A stretch of 7,343 nt of DNA from Candidatus Coatesiibacteriota bacterium. GTDB taxonomy: Bacteria; RBG-13-66-14. Where the stretch lies: assembly GCA_014728185.1 (NCBI GenBank), contig WJMB01000220.1, positions 1 to 7,343 on the forward strand, read 5' to 3'. The notes below the pieces were generated by a model, which made no database searches, was not told the DNA's origin, and saw only the letters and a program-made list of their open reading frames with translations. The position numbers were made by a program, and so were the translations under genes. This document shows, one piece after another, positions 1-5,572 of this stretch (positions are counted from its first letter, which is position 1; every line of letters begins with the position of its first letter).

Positions 1-266
<266 letters not shown>

Positions 267-473
267 CATTTTCACCGGAGGGGCCCTCCACAGGCCCCTC
301 CGGAGCAATCCTTCGTAACAACATCCCTATCAAGACTTGCCAACTGGTTAACCAACCAAGCAACTGGTCAGATCTGTCAAACATCGGAGGGGAGCCGGGT
401 CATCAGGCTCCCGGGTGTCTAACCGTTGCACTGCAACGCAACGGCGACTCGGCACGACTCCGCACAGCTTGGT
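267..473 (+). other. 23S-5S internal transcribed spacer
   Basis: About 207 nt separate the 23S end from the 5S gene, with no tRNA visible. The spacer has a perfect 11-bp hairpin at 275-303 (listed separately). A second hairpin pairs GGGAGCC at 390-396 with GGCTCCC at 406-412 around a 9-nt loop. A small self-complementary stretch at 422-443 can pair CCGTTG with CAACGG. The octamer CAACTGGT occurs twice, at 341-348 and 361-368. These stems are plausible processing or antitermination elements of the pre-rRNA, which is an inference. Confidence 0.75.
275..303 (+). other. Perfect 11-bp hairpin in the rRNA spacer
   Basis: CCGGAGGGGCC at 275-285 pairs without mismatch with GGCCCCTCCGG at 293-303 around the 7-nt loop CTCCACA. 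It starts about 10 nt after the 23S end. It is not followed by a T-run, so it is unlikely to be an intrinsic terminator. A role in pre-rRNA folding or RNase processing is more plausible but unproven. Confidence 0.7.
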
Positions 474-474
474 C

Positions 475-592
475 TTTTGGTGGCACTGGCAGAGGGGAAA
501 CACCCGTTCCCATTCCGAACACGGAAGTAAAGCCCTCTAGCGCCGATGGTACTGCAGGGGTGACTCTGTGGGAGAGTAGGTCACTGCCAAGA
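475..592 (+). rRNA. rrf: 5S ribosomal RNA
   Basis: A complete 5S rRNA of about 118 nt. The highly conserved segments GGGGAAACACCCGTTCCCATTC and CCGAACACGGAAGTAAAGCCC are followed by CGCCGATGGTACTGC and GGGAGAGTAGGTC, in the standard order. Helix I can be drawn between CTTTTGGTGG at 474-483 and CTGCCAAGAG at 584-593, using G-T wobbles, and this sets the ends to within one or two bases. The RNA is part of the central protuberance of the large ribosomal subunit. It is co-transcribed with the upstream 23S and is followed directly by a terminator hairpin. The 3' half of the gene is repeated downstream at 706-765. Confidence 0.96.
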
Positions 593-663
593 GGCCAATA
601 CTGCAAAGGGGGACTGATACTAATCGGTCCCTCTTTCTTATACCCTGGCGATAGTCATCTGGT
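533..663 (+). repeat. 131-bp direct repeat, copy 1 (5S 3' half plus terminator)
   Basis: The segment 533-663 recurs 173 bp downstream at 706-836 with a single difference (G at 626, T at 799). Copy 1 contains the last 60 nt of the functional 5S gene, the terminator hairpin and about 27 nt beyond it. The two copies are separated by 42 bp of unrelated sequence (664-705). Both borders are sharp: identity stops abruptly before CCCTCTAG and after TCTGGT. Confidence 0.95.
605..640 (+). terminator. Intrinsic terminator of the rRNA operon
   Basis: AAAGGGGGACTGA at 605-617 pairs with TCGGTCCCTCTTT at 624-636 across 13 positions, with G-T wobbles at 609/632 and 615/626. It closes a TACTAA loop and runs into a T-rich tail (TTTCTTA). 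It begins 12 nt after the 5S gene, the expected place for the end of an rRNA operon. Confidence 0.85.
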
Positions 664-705
664 TATACCAATTACCTGTGAGACAGTTTTGCATACGCGG
701 CGAAA

Positions 706-765
706 CCCTCTAGCGCCGATGGTACTGCAGGGGTGACTCTGTGGGAGAGTAGGTCACTGCCAAGA
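706..765 (+). pseudogene. 5S rRNA pseudogene (3' half only)
   Basis: These 60 nt are identical to the 3' half of the 5S gene (533-592), from CCCTCTAGCGCC to the terminal TCACTGCCA. The 5' half is absent: the sequence before 706 (TTTTGCATACGCGGCGAAA) has no resemblance to 5S. The fragment therefore cannot form helix I or helix II and cannot give a functional 5S rRNA. It lies after the operon's first terminator. It may be left from an internal deletion in a tandem 5S copy or from a partial duplication; an assembly artefact at an rRNA repeat is also possible. Confidence 0.88.
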
Positions 766-777
766 GGCCAATACTGC

Positions 778-813
778 AAAGGGGGACTGATACTAATCTG
801 TCCCTCTTTCTTA
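778..813 (+). terminator. Duplicated terminator hairpin
   Basis: This is a copy of the 605-640 terminator. The single substitution at 799 turns the wobble pair at 615/626 into a T-T mismatch (788/799) in the upper stem. The lower ten pairs and the T-rich tail are intact, so it could still act as a back-up terminator for transcription that leaks past the first. Confidence 0.65.
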
Positions 814-836
814 TACCCTGGCGATAGTCATCTGGT

Positions 837-1000
837 GAAACAGGGTCCAGACCAGAGTGGCGGATTGAATGTAGGGCGGGGATTCCAATCCCCGCCGCTT
901 GATACCCCGGCCCCGGGCCATGTACTTAAATGCGCCTGGGGCGGGGGGGGGCGCCCCCCGCCGCTAACCAGCGCCATCGCAACCATTCACACCATTGTCG
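837..1000. other. Non-coding gap between the rRNA locus and the zinc-ribbon gene
   Basis: No credible gene is seen in these 164 bases. They hold the 22-bp palindrome at 875-896 and a second GC-rich hairpin at 940-962. In the latter, GGCGGGGGG at 940-948 pairs with CCCCCCGCC at 954-962, and the stem is part of a nine-G run at 943-951. The second hairpin lies about 40 bp beyond the stop of the minus-strand gene and could end its transcript, although no clear T-run follows in that direction. Long homopolymer runs here are also error-prone in sequencing. Confidence 0.6.
875..896. repeat. 22-bp near-perfect palindrome
   Basis: GGCGGGGATT at 875-884 is the exact reverse complement of AATCCCCGCC at 887-896, with only CC between. 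It resembles the short GC-rich interspersed palindromes found in many copies in some bacterial genomes, often after a GTAGGG lead-in, which is present here at 871-876. Membership of such a family is inferred, because no second copy lies in this window. There is no T-tract after it. Confidence 0.7.
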
Positions 1001-1138
1001 TCAGGCCCGCGTGTAGCTGCACTTCTGACAGGTGGGGCAGGGCGGCAGGGCGTCGGTATCGTCGTCCAGGTGCACCCTTGTGGAACAGTAATTGCAGACG
1101 TAGGTTCCCCTGCCCGGTTTCTCGCCGCAGGTGTACAT
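1001..1138 (-). CDS. Small zinc-ribbon protein, 45 aa
   Basis: A short gene on the minus strand, start ATG at 1138-1136 and stop TGA at 1003-1001. The product begins MYTCGEKPGRGTYVC and contains HLDDDTDALPPCPTC. Cysteines are at 4, 15, 18, 34, 37 and 40. The two CxxC pairs (15/18 and 34/37) form a classic zinc knuckle. The pattern CGEKPGxGTYxC, then LDDDxDxLPPCPxC, resembles a family of tiny bacterial zinc-ribbon (rubredoxin-like) proteins of unknown role. C40, three residues after the last pair, looks like an extra cysteine. A strong Shine-Dalgarno AAAGGAGGG at 1150-1142 ends 3 nt before the ATG, and this supports both the gene and the start. The stretch just upstream of the SD is a perfect inverted repeat. 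Function is unknown; metal or nucleic-acid binding in the cytoplasm is inferred. Confidence 0.85.
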   Translation of the reverse strand: MYTCGEKPGRGTYVCNYCSTRVHLDDDTDALPPCPTCQKCSYTRA

Positions 1139-1151
1139 GATCCCTCCTTTC

Positions 1152-1174
1152 GTTGATGATGCTTCATCATCAAC
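1152..1174 (-). promoter_or_regulatory. Perfect 10-bp inverted repeat, candidate operator or leader hairpin
   Basis: GTTGATGATG at 1152-1161 is the exact reverse complement of CATCATCAAC at 1165-1174, separated by 3 nt. It sits one base upstream of the Shine-Dalgarno of the zinc-ribbon gene (minus strand). Its upstream arm overlaps the candidate -10 hexamer of the promoter at 1166-1194. This position suits a site for a dimeric repressor. If transcription begins further upstream, it would instead fold as an mRNA hairpin beside the ribosome binding site. Confidence 0.6.
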
Positions 1175-1194
1175 CTCGGAACACCGCGGGTCAA
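1166..1194 (-). promoter_or_regulatory. Candidate promoter of the zinc-ribbon gene
   Basis: On the minus strand TTGACC (1194-1189) is followed after 17 nt by GATGAT (1171-1166), matching five and four of six consensus bases. Transcription would start near 1159, about 20 nt before the ATG. A rival is TATAAT on the minus strand at 1280-1275, a perfect -10 with only a poor -35 (TAGTGA at 18 nt), which would give a leader of roughly 130 nt. Sequence alone does not decide between them. Confidence 0.4.
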
Positions 1195-1252
1195 CAGACT
1201 CCAGGCATCAAAACCGCGTCTTCGAGCGGCGCTGGCGACAATCACGCCGCCG

Positions 1253-1282
1253 TTGACACACCGCCCTACCTGCCATTATAAT
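1253..1282 (+). promoter_or_regulatory. Consensus sigma-70-type promoter reading toward purL
   Basis: TTGACA at 1253-1258 and TATAAT at 1277-1282 are both exact consensus hexamers, 18 bp apart, one base more than optimal. The start would be near 1289, giving an untranslated leader of about 170 nt before purL. The -10 lies within ATTATAAT, which also reads TATAAT on the opposite strand, so the site may fire in both directions. No other promoter this good is seen in the window. Confidence 0.75.
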
Positions 1283-1288
1283 CGTTGC

Positions 1289-1460
1289 TGAGCGTAAATC
1301 ACTATATTACAACACGATAAGGTGGGCTGGCTTCAGTGGGCATCCGAGAGCGCCTGGTTTGGAATTGAAGCAGCCACCGGTTCCTTAGTCGGCCCCCAAA
1401 CCGACGCCGTCCGTTCCCGACCGCCTCCCGCGGCCGCCGAACCCATCACGACGGGGCGAG
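1289..1460 (+). other. Predicted 5' leader of purL with a long stem
   Basis: The leader can form a long stem. GGTGG (1321-1325), CT (1327-1328) and GCTTCA (1330-1335) pair with TGAAGC (1366-1371), AG (1372-1373) and CCACC (1374-1378). That gives 13 pairs with two single-G bulges and a 30-nt apical region. A small hairpin follows: GTCGG at 1388-1392 with CCGAC at 1401-1405. No recognised purine, ZTP or folate riboswitch motif was seen. The purL frame is closed by an in-frame TAG at 1386-1388, and no other start codon lies between it and 1461. Confidence 0.5.
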
Positions 1461-3833
1461 ATGACCGATTACAAAGCTAGACTGACCTTCGACGGGCTCA
1501 GCGACGACGAGGTCCGGGGGCTGTTGAAGGGGCTGGGCATCCAGTTGACTCCGGGCGAGGCCCGTCAGTTGGTGGAGCTGTTGGGCCGCGAGCCGACGCT
1601 CTCCGAGGCCCACCTGTTCAACATCATGTGGAGCGAGCACTGCTCCTACAAGTCCAGCCGCAAGCTGTTGGGCCGCCACCTGCCCACGGACGGTCCCAAC
1701 GTCCTGCTCGGCCCGGCCGAGGACGCCGGCATCGTGCGCTTCTGCGAGCACGAGGGCGTGGAGTACGGCGTGGTCTTCGCCCACGAGAGCCACAACCATC
1801 CCAGCCAGGTGGTGCCCTACGAGGGAGCGGCCACCGGCGTCGGCGGCATCGTCCGCGACGTCTACTGCATGGGCGCCGAGGTCTTCGCCGTCCTCGACCC
1901 TCTCCGTCTGGGCGATCCGACGGGACCCCGGGGCACCCGCTCCGCCGAGGTCGCCGCCGGCGTGGTCGACGGGATCGGCGGTTACGGCAACCCCCTGGGC
2001 GTGCCCAATCTGGGCGGAGACGCCTACTTCTCCCAGCGCTTCGACGACAACTGCCTGGTCAACGTGGTCGCCCTGGGCCTGGTGCGCGCCGACGGGATCA
2101 TCCACTCCAGGGTGCCCGCTGAGGCCGCCCGGGAGCCCTACGTCTACGTCCTGGTGGGCAAGGCCACCGACGATTCCGGCTTCGGCGGCGCGGCCTTCGC
2201 CAGCGTGGACCTCGACGAGGAGGAGGAGAACCGGGGCGCCGTCCAGGTGCCCGATCCCTTCCTCTCCCGGGTGCTCACCGAGGCCAACAAGGCCGCCTGG
2301 GCCTGGCTGCGCCGGCGCGGAGCCGCCTTCGGCATGAAGGATCTCGGCGCCGGTGGCATCGCCTGCGCCACCAGCGAGATGGCCGCCGATGTCGGCATGG
2401 GCGCCGACGTCCACCTGGATCGCGTCCCCGTCTCGATCGACGGCCTGCCGCCCTTCGTCGTCGCCTGCTCCGAGACCCAGGAGCGTTACATGTACGCCGT
2501 ACCGGCCCGCTTGGCCGAGGACTTCTGCGCCATCTTCAACCGTGATTGGGAGCTGGGCCAGACGGCCGTGGGCGCTGCGGCCACGGTCATCGGCGAGATC
2601 GTCGCCGAGGATCGCTACCGCCTGCTCTACCGGGGCGAAGAGACCGAAGAGGTTCCGGTCTGCAGTGTCAGCACCCGGGCCATCACCCACGGCGTCTACC
2701 ACGAGCGCCCGCGCCGGGCCGGATCCACCCGGATTCACACCGAGCGGAAACGACCCGACGCCGGCTGGGGCGAGATCCTGCGCGGGATGCTGGGCTCCCC
2801 CGGCGGAGCCTCGCGCTACCCGATCTTCAAGCGCTATGACAGCGAGGTCCGCGGCCTGACCGTGCTGCGCCCCGGCGAGGCCGACGCCGGTGTGGTCGCC
2901 CCGCTGCCGGGCTGCCCGACGGGGGTGGCCGTCAGCGTCGACGGCAACCCGCGCTACGGCGATATCGATCCTTACCTGGGAGCCTTCTTCGCCGTCTACG
3001 AGGCCGCCCGCAACGTGGCCTGCGTCGGCGCCCGCCCGGCGGCGATAACCGACTGCCTCAACTACGGCAATCCCGAGCAGGCCGATATCTTCTGGCAGTT
3101 CGCCGAGGGCCTGCGCGGCATCGGCGACGCCTGCCGCGCCCTGGGGCTCATCGAGGACCCCGAGGCCGCCCTGCCCGTGATCTCCGGCAACGTCAGCTTC
3201 TACAATCAGTCGGCCAAGGGCGTCGCCGTGCCGCCCTCACCGATAATCGCCTGCGTCGGCATCGTCGACGACGTCCGCCGCGCCGTCCCCGCCTACCTGA
3301 CCGAGCCCGGCCTCGAGCTGCTCTTCGTCGGCCGACGCGGACCCGAACTCGGCGGCAGCCTCTACTACGAGTCCGTCTACGGCGAATCCGCCGGACGCCT
3401 GCCCGACCTCGAGGCCGACCGCTGGCGCCGGGAGCTCGGGGCCGTGGTCGAGTTCATCTCCGCCGGACACGCCGTCGCCTGCCATGATATCTCCGACGGC
3501 GGCCTGGCCCTGGCCCTGACCGAGATGACCCTGGGGACCTACCTCTCGACGGGCGTGGGACTGCGTGCCAACCTCCACGACCTCCACGCCGGCTCCGCCG
3601 CCGCCCTGCTGTTCAACGAGACCCCGGCCTACCTGTTGGCCGTGCCCAAGGGGAGCGGCGGCGAGGCTGTCCGTTTCCTCCGCGCTCGGGGGCTCGAGGC
3701 CGCCCGCATCGGCTCCGCCGTGGAGGAGCGCCGCCTGGTCATCCGCTACGGCGAGCATTACCTGATCAACGAATCCCTCGACGAGCTGCGCGAACTGTGG
3801 CTCCACGGCCTGGACGGCGTCTTCGGCGTTTAG
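1461..3833 (+). CDS. purL: Phosphoribosylformylglycinamidine synthase subunit PurL
   Basis: A 790-aa protein of the small (bacterial three-subunit) PurL type. It makes formylglycinamidine ribonucleotide (FGAM) from FGAR, ATP and ammonia, the fourth step of IMP synthesis in the cytoplasm. The ammonia comes from the glutaminase PurQ in a complex with PurS; neither gene is in this window. Family motifs occur in order: MWSEHCSYKSS at about 56-66 with the active-site histidine H60, AHESHNHPSQVVPYEGAATG at about 107-125, GGDAYFSQRFDDN at 185-197, QVPDPFLSR at 262-270, MKDLGAGGIACATSEMA at 292-308. The C-terminal half carries CLNYGNPE, ISGNVSFYNQS and HDISDGGLALALTEM. The length is somewhat above the common 720-750 aa but no domain is missing. 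The ATG at 1461 is the only start after an in-frame stop. Its Shine-Dalgarno (GGGGCGAG) is weak. The gene stands alone, with a consensus promoter upstream and no coupled gene downstream. Confidence 0.97.
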   Translation: MTDYKARLTFDGLSDDEVRGLLKGLGIQLTPGEARQLVELLGREPTLSEAHLFNIMWSEHCSYKSSRKLLGRHLPTDGPNVLLGPAEDAGIVRFCEHEGVEYGVVFAHESHNHPSQVVPYEGAATGVGGIVRDVYCMGAEVFAVLDPLRLGDPTGPRGTRSAEVAAGVVDGIGGYGNPLGVPNLGGDAYFSQRFDDNCLVNVVALGLVRADGIIHSRVPAEAAREPYVYVLVGKATDDSGFGGAAFASVDLDEEEENRGAVQVPDPFLSRVLTEANKAAWAWLRRRGAAFGMKDLGAGGIACATSEMAADVGMGADVHLDRVPVSIDGLPPFVVACSETQERYMYAVPARLAEDFCAIFNRDWELGQTAVGAAATVIGEIVAEDRYRLLYRGEETEEVPVCSVSTRAITHGVYHERPRRAGSTRIHTERKRPDAGWGEILRGMLGSPGGASRYPIFKRYDSEVRGLTVLRPGEADAGVVAPLPGCPTGVAVSVDGNPRYGDIDPYLGAFFAVYEAARNVACVGARPAAITDCLNYGNPEQADIFWQFAEGLRGIGDACRALGLIEDPEAALPVISGNVSFYNQSAKGVAVPPSPIIACVGIVDDVRRAVPAYLTEPGLELLFVGRRGPELGGSLYYESVYGESAGRLPDLEADRWRRELGAVVEFISAGHAVACHDISDGGLALALTEMTLGTYLSTGVGLRANLHDLHAGSAAALLFNETPAYLLAVPKGSGGEAVRFLRARGLEAARIGSAVEERRLVIRYGEHYLINESLDELRELWLHGLDGVFGV

Positions 3834-4072
3834 TGGAGCTGGGGGTTCCTTATGGACGTCCTCTCGCTGGACCGGGTTCGCTCATCCGCCGGTTCGTTTA
3901 TTGCCCACCATCAAACCCAGGCCGACGACTGCAACCCGGCCCGGATCAGTGGCTGGGTAAGAAGCATCCCGGGCCGTTGTTTCGCGGTTTGTGGGTATTT
4001 CGAGGCCGTATTGCTCGCTGGAACTACCAATCGACGAGAGGTCCGGGTGGTGCCCTTTAGCTGAGAACCGGA

Positions 4073-4097
4073 GGTCGGGGGCTGGAGTGCCCCGACC
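4073..4097 (+). repeat. Hairpin repeat, copy A
   Basis: GGTCGGGG at 4073-4080 pairs perfectly with CCCCGACC at 4090-4097 around the 9-nt loop GCTGGAGTG. A diverged copy begins 107 bp downstream. No T-run follows the stem. Confidence 0.7.
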
Positions 4098-4167
4098 GAC
4101 CCTCTGCCTCTCTGACCAGTGAGCGATGCTCCTCCCGGTGGCAAGATGACCGGACTGCACCCTGTCG

Positions 4168-4195
4168 TTTGCATTTGCAGGTCGGGGACTAGAAT
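4168..4195 (+). promoter_or_regulatory. Candidate promoter of the propeller operon
   Basis: TTTGCA at 4168-4173 and TAGAAT at 4190-4195 are 16 bp apart and match the -35 and -10 consensus at four and five of six positions. The predicted start near 4202 would leave a leader of about 80 nt before the first gene. The -10 overlaps hairpin repeat copy B. Moderate match only. Confidence 0.4.
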
Positions 4196-4204
4196 GCTCC
4201 GATA
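4180..4204 (+). repeat. Hairpin repeat, copy B (diverged)
   Basis: The left arm GGTCGGGG is identical to copy A. The loop is ACTAGAATG and the right arm is CTCCGATA. Through 4203 the five differences from copy A are all transitions (three G to A, two C to T). The core stem TCGGGG with CTCCGA survives through one G-T wobble. The loop change creates TAGAAT, which resembles a -10 hexamer. Confidence 0.6.
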
Positions 4205-4282
4205 AGCCCCATGCCCCATAACCTGGTTCCGCGCCTAGCGTAACCATGCCGGACTGACTGGAAGTCGAGAAAGGCGGCAGCC

Positions 4283-5560
4283 ATGCATAAGCTGACCCCA
4301 TTGTTGCTGATCCTGACGGCCGCGGCGGCCCTCGCCGGGCCGACGATCGCCATCCTGGACTTCGAGGCCGTCGGCTGTTCGGCGGAGCTGGCCCGCGGCG
4401 CCGCCGAGCTGCTGCGCGCCTCGCTCTCCGAGCACGCCGAGCTGACCCTGGTCGAGCGCGCCCGCCTGGCCGAGGTGATGTCCGAGCAGGCCCTGGCCCT
4501 TTCCGGCGTCGTCGACGCCGACACCGCCGTCGAGGTCGGCGGTCTCCTTGGCGCCGATTACCTGCTGGTCGGCGGGGTGACCCTGCTGGGCGGCCGCTAC
4601 ACCATCGCCGCCCGCTTCGTCGACGCCGCCTCGGGCGAGGTGGTCATCGGCGTTCAGGACGACGCCCAGGTCGAGCGGCGCATCCCCTACGTCTGCCGCG
4701 ACCTGGCCGAGGAGGTCGCCGAGGCCGCTGGCGCCCTGCCCGTCGAAACCCCCACCGAAGAGACGCCCTACCTGATCGGGCTGGACCTCGAGGGCACCGT
4801 GATCTTCCACCTGGCCGGCGACATCCACGCCCTGAACCTGGCCTCGGGCGTCGGACGGCAGTTGACCTTCGACGGCCTGAGCTGGCAGTCGGCGATCACC
4901 CCGGACGGACGGCGGATCGCCTTCAGCTCCAAGCGCGGCGGCGACCTGGACCTCTACCTGATGGACCCCGATGGCGGTGACCAGGTGACCCTGCTCGACA
5001 CGCCGCACATCGAGGACGCACCCTGCTGGAGCCCCGACGGGCGCCGGGTGGCCTTCCACACCGAGCGCGACGGCAACTGGGAGATATACAGTATTGCCAT
5101 TGATGGTTCCGAGCTCCAACGCTTAACCGACCACGGCGCCGAGGACTCCTACCCCTCCTGGAGCCCGGACGGGGAGCGCATCGCCTTCATGACCCGGCGC
5201 GGGGCCTACACCGGCGGCTACGAGGTCTACGTGATGAACGCCGACGGCTCCGATCCCCGCCGCGTCGCCGCCGGGATGTACCCCTCCTGGAGCCCCGACG
5301 GCGAGAGCCTGGCCTACGTCCACGACCACGACGGCGACGGCGGCTTCGACCTCTACCTAACCGGCCTGGACGACGACGACGCCCGGCGGCTCACCGACGA
5401 TGGCGGCGCCAAGCGCTTCCCCCGCTTCACCGCCGACGGCCGGACCATCCTCTTCGATGACGCACACATCGACATCTTCGCCTATTCCCTGGATACCGCT
5501 GACGTCTACCGGGTCACCTGGAACGGCTGCGTCGTCCCCAGCTACGGCGAAACCCGCTAG
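4283..5560 (+). CDS. Exported CsgG-like domain / TolB-like beta-propeller fusion protein
   Basis: A 425-aa protein in three parts. Residues 1-18 are a signal peptide (MHKLTPLLLILTAAAALA) with an A-L-A cleavage site and no lipobox cysteine. Residues about 20-150 match the CsgG/FlgO-like fold: TIAILDFEAVG, then VERARLAEVMSEQ, then GLLGADYLLVGGV. This fold is seen in outer-membrane-associated and curli or flagellar accessory proteins. After a linker (PVETPTEETP), residues about 165-420 form PD40/TolB-type propeller blades, with TPDGRRIAF near 206 and WSPDG at 249, 293 and 336. Loops such as ERDGNWEIY and NADGSDPRRV are typical. Residues 348-356 (DHDGDGGFD) fit a DxDxDGxxD calcium-type loop. The product likely acts in the periplasm or outside the cell, in protein or polysaccharide interactions; a specific job is not visible. 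It is the first gene of a three-gene operon, with a modest Shine-Dalgarno (AAAGGCGG) before the ATG. Confidence 0.85.
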   Translation: MHKLTPLLLILTAAAALAGPTIAILDFEAVGCSAELARGAAELLRASLSEHAELTLVERARLAEVMSEQALALSGVVDADTAVEVGGLLGADYLLVGGVTLLGGRYTIAARFVDAASGEVVIGVQDDAQVERRIPYVCRDLAEEVAEAAGALPVETPTEETPYLIGLDLEGTVIFHLAGDIHALNLASGVGRQLTFDGLSWQSAITPDGRRIAFSSKRGGDLDLYLMDPDGGDQVTLLDTPHIEDAPCWSPDGRRVAFHTERDGNWEIYSIAIDGSELQRLTDHGAEDSYPSWSPDGERIAFMTRRGAYTGGYEVYVMNADGSDPRRVAAGMYPSWSPDGESLAYVHDHDGDGGFDLYLTGLDDDDARRLTDDGGAKRFPRFTADGRTILFDDAHIDIFAYSLDTADVYRVTWNGCVVPSYGETR

Positions 5561-5572
5561 AAGGAGGTCGCG

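Larger units (their letters stand above)
706..836 (+). repeat. 131-bp direct repeat, copy 2
   Basis: Second copy of 533-663, including the 5S fragment, the terminator hairpin and the downstream GGCGATAGTCATCTGGT. The only change is T at 799 in place of G at 626. Beyond 836 the sequence is unrelated to that following copy 1. Confidence 0.95.
3834..4282. other. 449-bp intergenic region without a convincing gene
   Basis: Short open frames exist, the best a 70-codon frame on the plus strand at 3852-4064, but none has a recognisable product, a good ribosome binding site or the strong G/C third-position bias of the flanking genes. GGCCCGGAT at 3938-3946 can pair with ATCCCGGGCC at 3966-3975 around a large loop, followed by GTTGTTT; this is at best a weak purL terminator. 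A diverged pair of hairpin repeats lies at 4073-4097 and 4180-4204, and a possible promoter overlaps the second. No tRNA is seen. The less GC-biased texture suggests a decayed or regulatory region. Confidence 0.6.

Noticed and set aside
533..836. CRISPR array
   Set aside because: Only two long blocks containing 5S sequence are present, not short regularly spaced repeats with unique spacers.
733..1140. 135-codon plus-strand frame over the duplicated 5S, gap and zinc-ribbon gene
   Set aside because: It starts inside a 5S fragment and runs through palindromes and the opposite strand of a better-supported gene.
964..1245. 93-codon minus-strand frame in the zinc-ribbon region
   Set aside because: It is in a different frame from the 45-aa gene. 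Its product has no motif, while the shorter frame has cysteine pairs and a strong Shine-Dalgarno.
1446..2738. Long (430-codon) open frame on the minus strand opposite purL
   Set aside because: It lies wholly antisense to well-supported purL motifs. Its Gly/Ala/Val/Asp-rich composition is what G/C-ending codons on the other strand generate. No family motif is seen.
3852..4064. 70-codon plus-strand frame after purL
   Set aside because: No recognisable motif, no good Shine-Dalgarno and weak codon bias. It could be a real small gene, but nothing in the sequence supports it.
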